64,000 bases of DNA from Pseudomonas fluorescens (GCF_004683905.1 NZ_CP038438.1:5456001-5520000); one strand, 5' to 3'; shown: positions 44,638 through 56,222, numbered from the stretch's first letter. Numbers and translations are program-made. Notes: a model not told the origin generated them from the sequence alone.

Positions 44638-45909
44638 ATGAGCTATGTGATCGACCGACGTCTCAATGGCAAGAACAAGAGCACGGTGAACCGCCAGCGC
44701 TTCCTGCGGCGTTACCGTGATCACATCAAGAAGGCTGTCGAAGAGGCAGTCAGCCGCCGTTCCATCACTGACATGGAACACGGCGAACAGATCAGCATTC
44801 CCGGTCGCGATATCGACGAACCGGTGCTTCACCACGGTCGCGGCGGCAAGCAGACCGTGGTTCATCCCGGCAACAAGGAATTCACTGCCGGCGAACACAT
44901 CGCCAGGCCTCCGGGGGGCGGCGGTGGACGCGGTCCCGGCAAGGCTGGCAATTCCGGCGAGGGCATGGACGAATTCGTTTTCCAGATCACCCAGGAAGAA
45001 TTCCTCGAGTTCATGTTCGAGGACCTTGAACTGCCGAATCTGGTCAAGCGCAACCTCAGTGGTACCGACACCTTCAAGACCGTGCGCGCGGGGATCAGTA
45101 ACGAAGGCAACCCGTCGCGGATCAATATCATCCGCACCCTGCGCTCGGCCCACGCCCGGCGCATTGCGCTGTCCGGCAGCAGCCGTGCCAAACTGCGCGA
45201 GGCCAAAGAGGAACTGGCGCGATTAAAGCGCGAAGAGCCGGACAACTTCGGCGATATTCAGGAACTCGAAGCGGAAATCGAGAAACTCAGCGCGCGCATT
45301 CACCGCGTGCCGTTCCTCGATACTTTCGACTTGAAATACAACCTGCTGATCAAGCAACCCAACCCCAGCTCGAAAGCGGTGATGTTCTGCCTGATGGACG
45401 TGTCCGGCTCGATGACCCAGGCGACCAAGGACATCGCCAAACGCTTTTTCATCCTGCTGTACCTGTTCCTCAAGCGGAACTACGACAAGATCGACGTAGT
45501 GTTCATCCGCCATCACACCAGCGCCCGGGAAGTGGACGAGGAAGAGTTCTTCTACTCGCGGGAAACCGGCGGCACCATCGTCTCCAGCGCCCTGAAGCTG
45601 ATGCAGGAGATCATGGCCGAGCGCTACCCGAGCAACGAATGGAACATCTACGCCGCGCAGGCTTCCGACGGCGACAACTGGAACGATGACTCGCCGATCT
45701 GCCGCGACATCCTGATCAATCAGATCATGCCGTTTGTGCAGTACTACACTTATGTGGAGATCACCCCGCGCGAACACCAGGCCCTCTGGTACGAATACGA
45801 ACGCATCGCCGAAGCCTTTTCCGACACGTTTGCCCAGCAGCAACTGGTCTCGGCCGGGGATATCTATCCGGTCTTCCGTGAACTCTTCCAGCGCAGGTTA
45901 GTGACATGA
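44638..45909 (+). CDS. yeaH: YeaH family VWA-domain protein (DUF444)
   Basis: 423 residues from the ATG at 44638 (MSYVIDRRLNGKNKSTVNRQ). A basic N-terminus and Gly-rich segment (PPGGGGGRGPGKAG, about 99-112) precede a VWA-like domain with the MIDAS motif DVSGS at 254-258. It works with the PrkA kinase; the molecular role is unknown. Its stop overlaps the next gene by 4 bases. Confidence 0.92.
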   Translation: MSYVIDRRLNGKNKSTVNRQRFLRRYRDHIKKAVEEAVSRRSITDMEHGEQISIPGRDIDEPVLHHGRGGKQTVVHPGNKEFTAGEHIARPPGGGGGRGPGKAGNSGEGMDEFVFQITQEEFLEFMFEDLELPNLVKRNLSGTDTFKTVRAGISNEGNPSRINIIRTLRSAHARRIALSGSSRAKLREAKEELARLKREEPDNFGDIQELEAEIEKLSARIHRVPFLDTFDLKYNLLIKQPNPSSKAVMFCLMDVSGSMTQATKDIAKRFFILLYLFLKRNYDKIDVVFIRHHTSAREVDEEEFFYSRETGGTIVSSALKLMQEIMAERYPSNEWNIYAAQASDGDNWNDDSPICRDILINQIMPFVQYYTYVEITPREHQALWYEYERIAEAFSDTFAQQQLVSAGDIYPVFRELFQRRLVT

Positions 45910-47468
45910 CCGCCAAAGAGCAGAAACGCCAACCCATTTCCACCGGCTCCGAATGGACGTTCGAGCTGATCCAGGCCTACGACCGCGAAATCGCCCGGAT
46001 TGCGGCCGGCTATGCCCTGGACACCTATCCCAACCAGATCGAAGTGATCACCGCCGAACAGATGATGGACGCCTATGCCTCGGTCGGCATGCCACTGGGC
46101 TATCACCACTGGTCCTACGGCAAACACTTCCTCAGCACCGAGAAATCCTACAGCCGCGGCCAGATGGGGCTGGCCTACGAGATCGTGATCAACTCGGATC
46201 CGTGCATTGCCTATCTGATGGAAGAAAACACCATCTGCATGCAGGCGCTGGTGGTGGCACACGCGTGCTATGGCCATAACAGTTTCTTCAAGGGCAATTA
46301 CCTGTTCCGCACCTGGACCGATGCCAGTTCGATCATCGATTACCTGGTGTTCGCCAAGCAGTACATCATGCAATGCGAGGAGCGCCACGGTATCGATGCG
46401 GTGGAGGACCTGCTCGACTCCTGCCATGCGCTGATGAATTACGGGGTCGATCGCTACAAGCGTCCCTACCCGATTTCCGCCGAGGAAGAACGCCGGCGGC
46501 AGAAGGATCGCGAAGAGCACTTGCAGAAGCAGATCAACGATCTGTGGCGCACCATCCCCAAAGGCGCGGACAAGTACAGCGACAAGGACAACGCCCGGTT
46601 CCCGGCCGAGCCGCAGGAAAACATCCTGTATTTCATCGAGAAGCACGCGCCGTTGCTGGAGCCGTGGCAACGGGAGATCGTGCGGATCGTGCGCAAGATC
46701 GCCCAGTATTTTTATCCACAGCGTCAGACTCAGGTGATGAACGAGGGCTGGGCCACCTTCTGGCACTACACCCTGATGAACGACCTGTACGACGAGGGCC
46801 TGGTGACTGACGGGTTCATGATGGAATTCCTCACCTCGCACACCAGCGTGGTGTTCCAGCCAGGCTTCGACAGCCCTTACTACAACGGGATCAACCCCTA
46901 CGCATTGGGTTTTGCGATGTATCGCGACATCCGCCGCATGTGCGAAAACCCCACCGAGGAAGACCGGCGCTGGTTTCCGGACATCGCCGGTTCCGACTGG
47001 CTGTCGAGCATCAAATTCGCCATGAGCAGTTTCAAGGATGAGAGCTTCATCCTCCAGTACCTGTCACCGAAAGTGATCCGCGACCTGAAGCTCTTCAGCA
47101 TCCTCGATGACGACCAGAAGGACGATTTGCTGGTCCCGGCGATCCACGACGAAACCGGTTACCGGATCATCCGCGAAACCCTGGCCGCGCAGTACAACCT
47201 CGGCAACCGCGAACCGAACGTGCAGATCTACAGCATCGACCGCCGCGGCGACCGCTCGCTGACCCTGCGTCACCAGCAACATGACCGCAAACCCTTGGGC
47301 GATTCCACCGACGAGGTACTGAAACATCTGCACCGGTTGTGGGGCTTCGACATTCACCTGGAAACCCTTCAGGGCGACCAGATCATGAAAACTCACCACG
47401 TACCGCCGCGAAGTGAACACAGCGAGGGTGATTACGGTCGACTCGACCTGGCCGTGATTCATCTCTAG
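45906..47468 (+). CDS. ycgB: SpoVR family protein (YcgB)
   Basis: 520-residue protein of the SpoVR/YcgB family, widespread and functionally undefined, here as third gene after PrkA and YeaH. Recognised by HHWSYGKHF, HACYGHNSFFKGNYLF, MNEGWATFWHYTLMNDLY and GFDSPYYNGINPYALG. Conserved His/Glu residues suggest a metal-dependent enzyme, but no reaction is known. Confidence 0.92.
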   Translation: MTAKEQKRQPISTGSEWTFELIQAYDREIARIAAGYALDTYPNQIEVITAEQMMDAYASVGMPLGYHHWSYGKHFLSTEKSYSRGQMGLAYEIVINSDPCIAYLMEENTICMQALVVAHACYGHNSFFKGNYLFRTWTDASSIIDYLVFAKQYIMQCEERHGIDAVEDLLDSCHALMNYGVDRYKRPYPISAEEERRRQKDREEHLQKQINDLWRTIPKGADKYSDKDNARFPAEPQENILYFIEKHAPLLEPWQREIVRIVRKIAQYFYPQRQTQVMNEGWATFWHYTLMNDLYDEGLVTDGFMMEFLTSHTSVVFQPGFDSPYYNGINPYALGFAMYRDIRRMCENPTEEDRRWFPDIAGSDWLSSIKFAMSSFKDESFILQYLSPKVIRDLKLFSILDDDQKDDLLVPAIHDETGYRIIRETLAAQYNLGNREPNVQIYSIDRRGDRSLTLRHQQHDRKPLGDSTDEVLKHLHRLWGFDIHLETLQGDQIMKTHHVPPRSEHSEGDYGRLDLAVIHL

Positions 47469-47532
47469 ATGCGGTTCTGACCTCCGAAAGTCCGACACAA
47501 GGGTTATCCTGTCGGGCTAACGGAGGTTTTTT

Positions 47533-48762
47533 ATGCAGATTTTCAAGGTTGGCGGTGCGGTACGCGATCGCTTGCTGGGTATACCGGTCACCGACGTTGA
47601 TCGGGTGGTGGTGGGCGCGACCACTGAGGAAATGCTCGCCCAGGGCTTTCGCCCCGTGGGTGCGGATTTTCCGGTATTCCTTCACCCGAAAACCGGCGAG
47701 GAATACGCCCTTGCCCGCACCGAACGCAAAAGCGGTCGCGGTTATGGCGGGTTCACTTTTCACGCAAGCCCCGAAGTCACTCTGGAAGAAGACCTGATCC
47801 GTCGTGATCTGACCATCAATGCGATAGCTGAGGACGACCAGCAAAACCTCACCGATCCCTATCATGGGCAACGCGATCTCGAAGCGCGGATCCTGCGCCA
47901 CGTTTCCCCCGCATTCGCCGAAGATCCGCTCCGCGTGCTGCGCGTTGCGCGCTTTGCTGCCCGTTATGCCAGTCTTGGCTTCACTGTCGCACCAGAAACA
48001 CTGGAACTGATGCGCCAGCTCAGCGAGTCCGGCGAACTGCAGGCGCTGACCGCCGAACGCAGCTGGAAAGAAATCTCCCGCGCACTGATGGAAGATCAGC
48101 CGCAGGTATTCATCCAGGTGCTGCGCGATTGCGGCGCACTGAAAGAACTGATGCCGGAAGTCGACGCGCTGTTTGGCGTGCCACAACCGGAAGTGCATCA
48201 CCCGGAAATCGACACCGGCCTGCACACTCTCAGCGTTCTGGAGCAATCAGCTCTGCACAAACAACCGCTGACGGTACGCTGGGCTTGCCTGCTGCATGAC
48301 CTCGGCAAAGGCCTGACGCCGGAAGAAGAGTGGCCACGACATATCGCCCATGAACACACTGGGTTTAAGCTGATCAAAGCGGTCAACGAACGCTTCAAGG
48401 CACCGAAGGATTGTCAGGAGTTGGCCTTGCTTGTCGGCAAGTACCACACCCACTGTCATCGGGCGCTGGAATTGAAGGCCTCAACATTGCTGGAGCTGTT
48501 GCAGAGCTTTGATGTGTATCGACGACCGCAGCGGTTTGAAGAGTTTGTCGGCGCATGCGAAATGGACGCCCGAGGCCGTAAAGGGCTGGAGCAGAGAAGT
48601 TATCCACAGGCCGATTATTTACGCGGCGCTGCCCAGGCTGCGCGGGAAGTCGCGGTGCAGCCGTTACTGGAGAAGGGATTCAAAGGCCCGGAACTGGGCG
48701 AAGCGCTGAAGCGAGAACGACTGAAGGCGCTAAAAGCCTACAAAGACAAGGCGTCAGCCTGA
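47533..48762 (+). CDS. cca: Multifunctional CCA-adding tRNA nucleotidyltransferase
   Basis: Adds or repairs the 3' CCA of tRNAs. The 409-residue protein has the polymerase-beta-like head KVGGAVRDRLLG (5-16), catalytic VDRVVVGA, RRDLTINAIAE and the RNA-binding region ERSWKEISRALMED. The C-terminal HD domain (LLHDLGKGLTPEEEWPRH, about 254-271) marks the type with phosphatase/phosphodiesterase activity. An SD CGGAGG is 8 bases upstream. Confidence 0.96.
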   Translation: MQIFKVGGAVRDRLLGIPVTDVDRVVVGATTEEMLAQGFRPVGADFPVFLHPKTGEEYALARTERKSGRGYGGFTFHASPEVTLEEDLIRRDLTINAIAEDDQQNLTDPYHGQRDLEARILRHVSPAFAEDPLRVLRVARFAARYASLGFTVAPETLELMRQLSESGELQALTAERSWKEISRALMEDQPQVFIQVLRDCGALKELMPEVDALFGVPQPEVHHPEIDTGLHTLSVLEQSALHKQPLTVRWACLLHDLGKGLTPEEEWPRHIAHEHTGFKLIKAVNERFKAPKDCQELALLVGKYHTHCHRALELKASTLLELLQSFDVYRRPQRFEEFVGACEMDARGRKGLEQRSYPQADYLRGAAQAAREVAVQPLLEKGFKGPELGEALKRERLKALKAYKDKASA

Positions 48763-48767
48763 AAAGC

Positions 48768-48832
48768 TTCGCGAGCAAGCCCGCTCCCACAAGGGGAATG
48801 CATTCCAAATGTGTGGGCTTGCTCGCAAAAGC
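48768..48832. repeat. Damaged REPIN
   Basis: The left REP TTCGCGAGCAAGCCCGCTCC is intact. The spacer AATGCATTCCAAATGTG is the same as in the copy at 13253-13327. The right REP is shortened to TGTGGGCTTGCTCGC, missing GAGCGG. Confidence 0.78.
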
Positions 48833-48842
48833 GGCCGTTGAT

Positions 48843-49361
48843 TCAACGTAAATCCGAAGACGTCAGTTGCTGCCCACGCCACTCAAAGGCCACCGGCGCC
48901 AACACCTGATCAATCTGCGCCTCGGCCCACAACGTCGCGAAGCTTTTCCCCACACCCGGATGCACCCGATCCGGCGCAATCAGCGACAGCGGCCACAGCA
49001 CAAAGGCGTTTTTCAGGATTTCGGCACGCGGCAGAATCAAGCCGTCGAAGTTACCGGTCAGATCGCCGTACAACAGCACGTCGATATCCAGCGGTAAACC
49101 CTTGCGATCCGGTGCATAGCGACCGTTATCGGCTTCGATGAATTTCAGGCGCCGATCCAGCTCCATCAAGGGCAGATCGGTAAACGCCGAGACCACGAAG
49201 TTGAAGAAAGGCCCGCTCTTGATCCCCACCGGCTGACTCTCGAACACCGCCGAACAGCGGATATCCACCAGAAACGTCGCCAAAGCGTCGAGCCCGGCGC
49301 GCAAATGGGTTTCGCGCTCGATATTGCTACCGAGCCCGAGGTACACCTGAGTCAGCGACAT
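48843..49361 (-). CDS. folK: 6-hydroxymethyl-7,8-dihydropterin pyrophosphokinase
   Basis: Folate synthesis: transfers pyrophosphate from ATP to hydroxymethyldihydropterin. The 172-residue protein has VYLGLGSNIERETHLRAGL (6-24), the central PVGIKSGPFFNFV and RKGLPLDIDVLLYGD with the Mg-binding Asp pair. It overlaps folB by 10 bases. Confidence 0.95.
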   Translation of the reverse strand: MSLTQVYLGLGSNIERETHLRAGLDALATFLVDIRCSAVFESQPVGIKSGPFFNFVVSAFTDLPLMELDRRLKFIEADNGRYAPDRKGLPLDIDVLLYGDLTGNFDGLILPRAEILKNAFVLWPLSLIAPDRVHPGVGKSFATLWAEAQIDQVLAPVAFEWRGQQLTSSDLR

Positions 49362-49708
49362 CCGCGCTCGATCTCCACACCCACGCCACCCTTGGCCGCC
49401 GGCACTGCGCCAGGCTTGGTCAGCTTGAGGCGAACCCAGGTGATCTTGAACTCGGCCATCAATACTTCCACCAGACGCTCGGCAAAGGTCTCGACCAGTT
49501 GATACTGGGATTGCTCGGCAAAGGCCTGGATACGCGTTGAAACGCTGGCGTAATCGAGCGCCAGGGTCAGGTCGTCACCCGCGGCGGCCGGGCGATTGTC
49601 CCAGGCGAAGCTCAGATCAAGACGCAGGCACTGTCGAATGCCCCGCTCCCAGTCGTAAGCACCGATCACGGTGTCGACTTCCAGGCCCTCGATAAACACT
49701 CTGTCCAA
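49352..49708 (-). CDS. folB: Dihydroneopterin aldolase, TTG start
   Basis: Folate synthesis step before FolK. The start is the TTG at 49708, giving the usual N-terminus MDRVFIEGLEVDTVIGAYDW (118 residues), with GGAG 8 bases upstream. An upstream in-frame start at 49732 is less likely. ERGIRQCLRLDL and YQLVETFAERL with catalytic Glu/Lys (RLKLTKPGAV) are visible. It precedes and overlaps folK. Confidence 0.93.
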   Translation of the reverse strand: MDRVFIEGLEVDTVIGAYDWERGIRQCLRLDLSFAWDNRPAAAGDDLTLALDYASVSTRIQAFAEQSQYQLVETFAERLVEVLMAEFKITWVRLKLTKPGAVPAAKGGVGVEIERGCR

Positions 49709-49782
49709 GCACTTTTCTCCGCTGCACGACAAGGGCGCAATGCGCCGTTAGAATCAGGGCGTCCTCGCCCGGAATAGTTAGC

Positions 49783-50352
49783 ATGTTTTGGTTACTGGCG
49801 ACTCTCGCCTACCTGCTCGGCTCTCTGTCCTTCGCCATTTTGCTCAGCCGCCTGACCGGAAACCCGGATCCGCGAATGAGTGGCTCGGGTAATGCCGGCG
49901 CCACCAACATGCTGCGCCTGGTCGGTCGCAAACTGGCGATCCTGACCCTGCTCGGTGATCTGTGCAAAGGCCTGGTACCGGTGCTGATCGCAGCGGCCGC
50001 TGGCCTTTCGTTGCAGGATCAGGCCTGGATCGGCGTGTGCGCCGTTATCGGTCACCTGTTCCCGCTGTATTTCCGTTTTCGCGGCGGCAAAGGCGTCGCC
50101 ACGGCTGCCGGCATGCTGCTGGGCCTGTATCCACCCGCCGCGCTGCTGGCGGTGTGCGCCTGGCTGCTGACGTTCTACCTGACCCGTACCAGCTCGCTGG
50201 CGGCGCTGATCGCCACGCCCCTGACCTTGCCCTTACTCGCGTGGCAAGAACCGGAAGCGCTGCTGCCGATGAGCGCGTTGACATTGCTGATCGTCTGGCG
50301 CCACCGCGGCAATCTACGCGACCTGTTTGCCGGGCGCGAACGGCATTTTTAA
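49783..50352 (+). CDS. plsY: Acyl-phosphate glycerol-3-phosphate acyltransferase
   Basis: First acylation in phospholipid synthesis, in the inner membrane. The 189-residue protein has five predicted helices and the motifs SGNAGATNMLR (about 36-46), FRFRGGKGVATAAG (about 99-112) and a C-terminal HRGNLRDLFAGRE. It is divergent from folB across 74 bases. Confidence 0.95.
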   Translation: MFWLLATLAYLLGSLSFAILLSRLTGNPDPRMSGSGNAGATNMLRLVGRKLAILTLLGDLCKGLVPVLIAAAAGLSLQDQAWIGVCAVIGHLFPLYFRFRGGKGVATAAGMLLGLYPPAALLAVCAWLLTFYLTRTSSLAALIATPLTLPLLAWQEPEALLPMSALTLLIVWRHRGNLRDLFAGRERHF

Positions 50353-50387
50353 ATACCGCTCAGCCACACCGCCAATCGCACCGCCAA

Positions 50388-51413
50388 TCACAGTGCCGAC
50401 AACTGCTCCATCGGCCAGCGCGCCTGCACGCTGATCGCCAGACTTTCCTGCTGACCAGCCTGCAAACGCTGACAACCGGCAAACGCGATCATCGCGCCAT
50501 TGTCTGTGCAGAACTCCGGGCGGGCGTAGAACACATCGCCCTGCATGTCGCCGAGCATCTTTTCCAGCGAAGCGCGCAAGGCCTTGTTGGCGCTGACGCC
50601 GCCAGCGATCACCAGACGCTTCATGCCCGCGTGTTTCAGGGCGCGCTTGCACTTGATGGTCAAAGTCTCCACCACGGCCTGCTGGAACGCCAGCGCGATG
50701 TCGCAACGGGCTTGCTCGCTGTCGTCCCCGGCGTTGACGCATTGCTGCCAGGTGTTGAGGGCAAAGGTCTTCAAGCCGCTGAAGCTGAAATCCAGGCCCG
50801 GGCGATCACACATCGGACGCGGGAAGGTGAAACGTCCTGCGACGCCCTTCTCGGCCAGCTTGGCGATTTCCGGCCCGCCCGGATAATTGAGGCCCATCAT
50901 TTTCGCGGTTTTGTCGAACGCTTCGCCGGCGGCATCGTCGAGGGTCTCGCCGAGCAGGCTGTATTGGCCAATGCCATCGACCTGAACCAGCTGCGTATGC
51001 CCCCCGGAAACCAACAAAGCGACGAACGGGAATTTCGGCGGTTTTGGCTCCAGCATCGGCGCCAGCAAGTGGCCTTCCATATGGTGCACACCGAGTGCCG
51101 GAATGCCCCAGGCAAATGCCAGCGCCTGAGCGCACGAGGCACCGACCAGCAGCGCCCCGACCAGGCCCGGGCCCGCGGTGTAGGCGATCGCATCAATCTC
51201 GGTCGGCACGCAGTCAGCCTCGGCCAACACCTGACGAATCAAGGGCAGCATGCGTTTGACATGGTCACGCGAGGCCAGCTCCGGCACCACGCCGCCATAG
51301 ACGCGGTGCAGGTCGATCTGGCTGAACAGCGCGTCGGCCAGCAGGCCGCGTTCACTGTCGTATAATGCGACGCCGGTTTCGTCGCAGGAGGTTTCTAATC
51401 CCAGTACTAGCAT
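50388..51413 (-). CDS. tsaD: tRNA N6-threonylcarbamoyladenosine synthase subunit TsaD
   Basis: Makes t6A37 in tRNAs reading ANN codons. The 341-residue protein begins MLVLGLETSCDETGVALYDS, with the metal site HHMEGHLLAPML (about 112-123), LLVSGGHTQLV and the ASKH-fold VIAGGVSANKALR. It is convergent with plsY and divergent from rpsU. Confidence 0.96.
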   Translation of the reverse strand: MLVLGLETSCDETGVALYDSERGLLADALFSQIDLHRVYGGVVPELASRDHVKRMLPLIRQVLAEADCVPTEIDAIAYTAGPGLVGALLVGASCAQALAFAWGIPALGVHHMEGHLLAPMLEPKPPKFPFVALLVSGGHTQLVQVDGIGQYSLLGETLDDAAGEAFDKTAKMMGLNYPGGPEIAKLAEKGVAGRFTFPRPMCDRPGLDFSFSGLKTFALNTWQQCVNAGDDSEQARCDIALAFQQAVVETLTIKCKRALKHAGMKRLVIAGGVSANKALRASLEKMLGDMQGDVFYARPEFCTDNGAMIAFAGCQRLQAGQQESLAISVQARWPMEQLSAL

Positions 51414-51612
51414 GGGTTTGCGCCTTGTTTAGGCTGAATTCGAAGGCGCGCATAATAGTCGCCATGCGATGCCCCGACTAGCGGTTTTCGATCAGAGGCT
51501 TTGCATTCCGAGCGATGAGGGGTTAACATCCGCAACCCTTAAAAACCGACGTCTTCAAGTGCTCTTTTGCCGCGAGGATGTTGACCCCGGTAATGAATGA
51601 AGGTAGCTCTGG

Positions 51613-51828
51613 ATGCCAGCCGTCAAAGTTAAAGAGAACGAACCCTTCGACGTAGCTCTGCGTCGTTTCAAGCGCTCCTGCGAAAAAGCCGGTGTACTGG
51701 CTGAAGTTCGTAGCCGCGAATTTTACGAGAAGCCAACTTCTGAGCGTAAGCGCAAAGCAGCAGCCGCTGTTAAGCGTCACGCCAAGAAAGTTCAGCGCGA
51801 ACAGCGCCGCGCCGTTCGTCTGTACTAA
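51613..51828 (+). CDS. rpsU: 30S ribosomal protein S21
   Basis: 71-residue, Lys/Arg-rich protein ([20 protein letters not shown]...RRAVRLY), needed for initiation on the 30S subunit. It is the first gene of the rpsU-dnaG-rpoD cluster. The usual helical arrangement and C-terminal Tyr are present. Confidence 0.98.
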
Positions 51829-52309
51829 TACACAGACGATCGTAGCAAGCTTCTTGCCTAAGCCCGGCCCTCAGCCGGGCTAATGGCATTTGCGTAAAAC
51901 GCTTGATGCTTCACCGTCGAAGCCGCACACGCGACCGAGACAAATCTGCTTCACGCGTCAGACCTGGCTCTTTTGCCAGCGGTGCACGTCTTTTCTGACG
52001 AGCCTTTCAAGGCTACTGACGAGCACACCCACTGATTCCTCTTACGACGATCAGCCCAAGGCACCTGCATGCGTGCCCGCTTTATTGAGCTATCCGGGGC
52101 CATTTATCGGCCGTCAGCGGATTCAGCGCAACACTTTCAAATAGTCGAAAACTGATGAGTACTAACGTCAGTGGTTTTTCGGCAGATACACTTCCCGACA
52201 GCGATCACGCAACCGAACCCGGTCGAGCCGCCCATTTTGTGCGCCTCACTCAAGACCTGCGTCCGGCCGCCCTTCGCATCGGACTCATTACAGCGCAGAC
52301 GAGAACGCC
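51829..52309 (+). other. rpsU-dnaG spacer without a recognisable gene
   Basis: 481 bases between S21 and primase. In P. aeruginosa a yqeY-like gene sits here; I find no trace of YqeY motifs in any frame. An 84-codon open frame (51890-52144) looks non-coding in composition and has no family features. A GC-rich hairpin lies at 51861-51881. Confidence 0.6.
51861..51881 (+). terminator. Hairpin after rpsU (possible partial terminator)
   Basis: AGCCCGGC(CCTCA)GCCGGGCT is a perfect 8-bp stem 33 bases after rpsU but has no T run, so it may attenuate read-through into dnaG or stabilise the rpsU mRNA end, as known between rpsU and dnaG in E. coli. Confidence 0.55.
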
Positions 52310-54274
52310 ATGGCCGGGCTGATTCCCCAGAGCTTTATTGACGACCTCCTGAACCGCACCGACATCGTCGACGTGGTCAGCTCGCGTGTGCAACTGAAAA
52401 AGGCCGGCAAGAACTACACCGCCTGCTGCCCGTTCCATAAAGAGAAAACCCCATCGTTCAGCGTCAGCCCGGACAAGCAGTTCTATTACTGCTTCGGTTG
52501 CGGCGCCGGTGGCAACGCCCTCGGCTTTCTCATGGACCACGACAACCTGGATTTCCCCCAGGCGGTTGAGGACCTGGCCAAAGCCGCCGGCATGGAAATC
52601 CCCCGCGAAGAAAGTGGCCGCCCGCACAAACCGCGGCAGCCAACCGATTCGCCGCTGTACCCGCTGCTCACCGCCGCCGCCGATTTCTACCGCCAGGCGC
52701 TCAAGAGTCATCCGGCGCGCAAGGCTGCGGTGGATTATCTCAAGGGCCGCGGACTGACCGGCGAGATCGCCCGGGACTTCGGTCTCGGCTTCGCGCCGCC
52801 GGGCTGGGACAACTTGTTCAAGCATTTGAGCAGCGACACTTTGCAGCAGAAGGCCATGATCGACGCCGGACTGCTGATCGAGAACGCCGAAACCGGCAAA
52901 CGCTATGACCGCTTCCGCGATCGCGTGATGTTCCCGATCCGCGATACCCGCGGCCGCATCATCGCTTTCGGTGGCCGGGTACTCGGCGACGACAAGCCGA
53001 AATACCTGAACTCGCCGGAAACCCCGGTCTTTCATAAAGGCCAGGAACTCTACGGCCTCTATGAAGCACGCAAGAACAACCGCAACCTCGACGAAATCAT
53101 CGTCGTCGAGGGTTACATGGACGTCATCGCCCTCGCCCAGCAAGGTTTGCGCAATGCCGTCGCGACCCTGGGCACTGCAACCAGCGAAGAACACCTCAAG
53201 CGTCTGTTTCGGGTAGTGCCGAACGTTTTGTTCTGCTTCGACGGTGACCAGGCCGGCCGCAACGCCGCATGGCGCGCACTGGAAGCAACATTGCCGTGCC
53301 TGCAGGACGGGCGCCGCGCGCGCTTTCTGTTTTTGCCCGAAGGCGAAGACCCGGACACCCTGGTTCGCGCCGAAGGCACTGATGCCTTCAAGGCCCGCAT
53401 CAACCAACATGCGCAACCGCTGGCCGATTATTTCTTCCAGCAACTGACCGAGGAAGCCGATCCGCGCTCGCTCGAAGGCAAGGCCCATATGGCCACCCTC
53501 GCCGCGCCGCTGATCGACAAAGTGCCGGGCGCCAACCTGCGCATCCTGATGCGCCAGCGCTTGAGCGAAATTACCGGTCTGAGCAGCGAAACCGTCAGCC
53601 AGCTGGCGCAAAGCGCGCCGCAGGAAGCGCCGCCCGCCTACGATCCGGGCATCGATTACGACGCAATGCCGGATTACAGCGACTACCATCAGCCGCAGGC
53701 ACAAGACATGTATGTGCCGCAGCAGGAGTGGACGCCGAAGAAACCCGGCGCCGGCGGCAAGAAATGGGACAAGAAACCCTGGGACAAGAACGGCAAGCGT
53801 GGCGGCGATCGCGATCAACAACGCCCGCGCACGCCGATTGGCGTCGAATCACCGACCCTGACCGCGCTGCGAACATTGCTGCATCACCCGCAACTGGCCG
53901 AGCGCGTCGAGGACGCCGGGCACATTGCGGACGAAAATCAGACCAACGCACAGTTGCTTGTGGCGCTGCTCGAAGCCGTACAGAAGAATCCCAAGCTAAA
54001 CTCATTTCAGTTGATCGCGCGATGGCACGGCACTGAACAGGGTCGCTTGTTGAAAGCGCTGGCGGAAAAGGAGTGGCTGATTGACGGAGAAAACCTTGAA
54101 CAACAGTTTTTCGACACCATTACTAGCTTGTCAGCCCGCCAACGCGAGCGAAATCTGGAACAGTTGCTCAGGAAAGCGCGTCAAAGCGAACTGAGCGCCG
54201 AAGAGAAAAATCAACTGCGCGACCTTTTAAGTCGCAATGTTTCCGCATCAAACCCGACCTCAACTGGCGCGTGA
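52310..54274 (+). CDS. dnaG: DNA primase
   Basis: Makes RNA primers for DNA replication. 654 residues. The zinc-binding N-terminus has C40, H43, C61 and C64 (ACCPFHKEKTPSF...YYCFGCGAGG). The TOPRIM domain starts near 262 (IIVVEGYMDVIAL) with CFDGDQAGRNAA. A linker of about 60 residues rich in Lys/Pro/Gln (about 450-510) precedes the DnaB-binding helical C-terminus. Confidence 0.97.
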   Translation: MAGLIPQSFIDDLLNRTDIVDVVSSRVQLKKAGKNYTACCPFHKEKTPSFSVSPDKQFYYCFGCGAGGNALGFLMDHDNLDFPQAVEDLAKAAGMEIPREESGRPHKPRQPTDSPLYPLLTAAADFYRQALKSHPARKAAVDYLKGRGLTGEIARDFGLGFAPPGWDNLFKHLSSDTLQQKAMIDAGLLIENAETGKRYDRFRDRVMFPIRDTRGRIIAFGGRVLGDDKPKYLNSPETPVFHKGQELYGLYEARKNNRNLDEIIVVEGYMDVIALAQQGLRNAVATLGTATSEEHLKRLFRVVPNVLFCFDGDQAGRNAAWRALEATLPCLQDGRRARFLFLPEGEDPDTLVRAEGTDAFKARINQHAQPLADYFFQQLTEEADPRSLEGKAHMATLAAPLIDKVPGANLRILMRQRLSEITGLSSETVSQLAQSAPQEAPPAYDPGIDYDAMPDYSDYHQPQAQDMYVPQQEWTPKKPGAGGKKWDKKPWDKNGKRGGDRDQQRPRTPIGVESPTLTALRTLLHHPQLAERVEDAGHIADENQTNAQLLVALLEAVQKNPKLNSFQLIARWHGTEQGRLLKALAEKEWLIDGENLEQQFFDTITSLSARQRERNLEQLLRKARQSELSAEEKNQLRDLLSRNVSASNPTSTGA

Positions 54275-54288
54275 GGTCATAGCTCAGG

Positions 54289-54294
54289 TATAAT
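54289..54294 (+). promoter_or_regulatory. Possible rpoD -10 element
   Basis: TATAAT lies 48 bases before the rpoD ATG, just beyond the dnaG stop. No matching -35 hexamer is visible, so this is weak evidence for a separate rpoD promoter. Confidence 0.3.
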
Positions 54295-54341
54295 CCTCGG
54301 CTTGTTTTTTGCCCGCCAAGACCTTCAGTGGATAGGGTGTT

Positions 54342-56189
<1,848 letters not shown>

Positions 56190-56195
56190 TACCAG

Positions 56196-56222
56196 AACCC
56201 CCGGCCCAGGCCGGGGGTTTTG
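56196..56222 (+). terminator. rpoD terminator
   Basis: AACCCCCGGCC(CA)GGCCGGGGGTTTT is a strong GC-rich stem with a T tract, 7 bases after the rpoD stop. Confidence 0.92.

Noticed and set aside
51890..52144. 84-codon open frame between rpsU and dnaG
   Set aside because: Product looks random, no YqeY resemblance.
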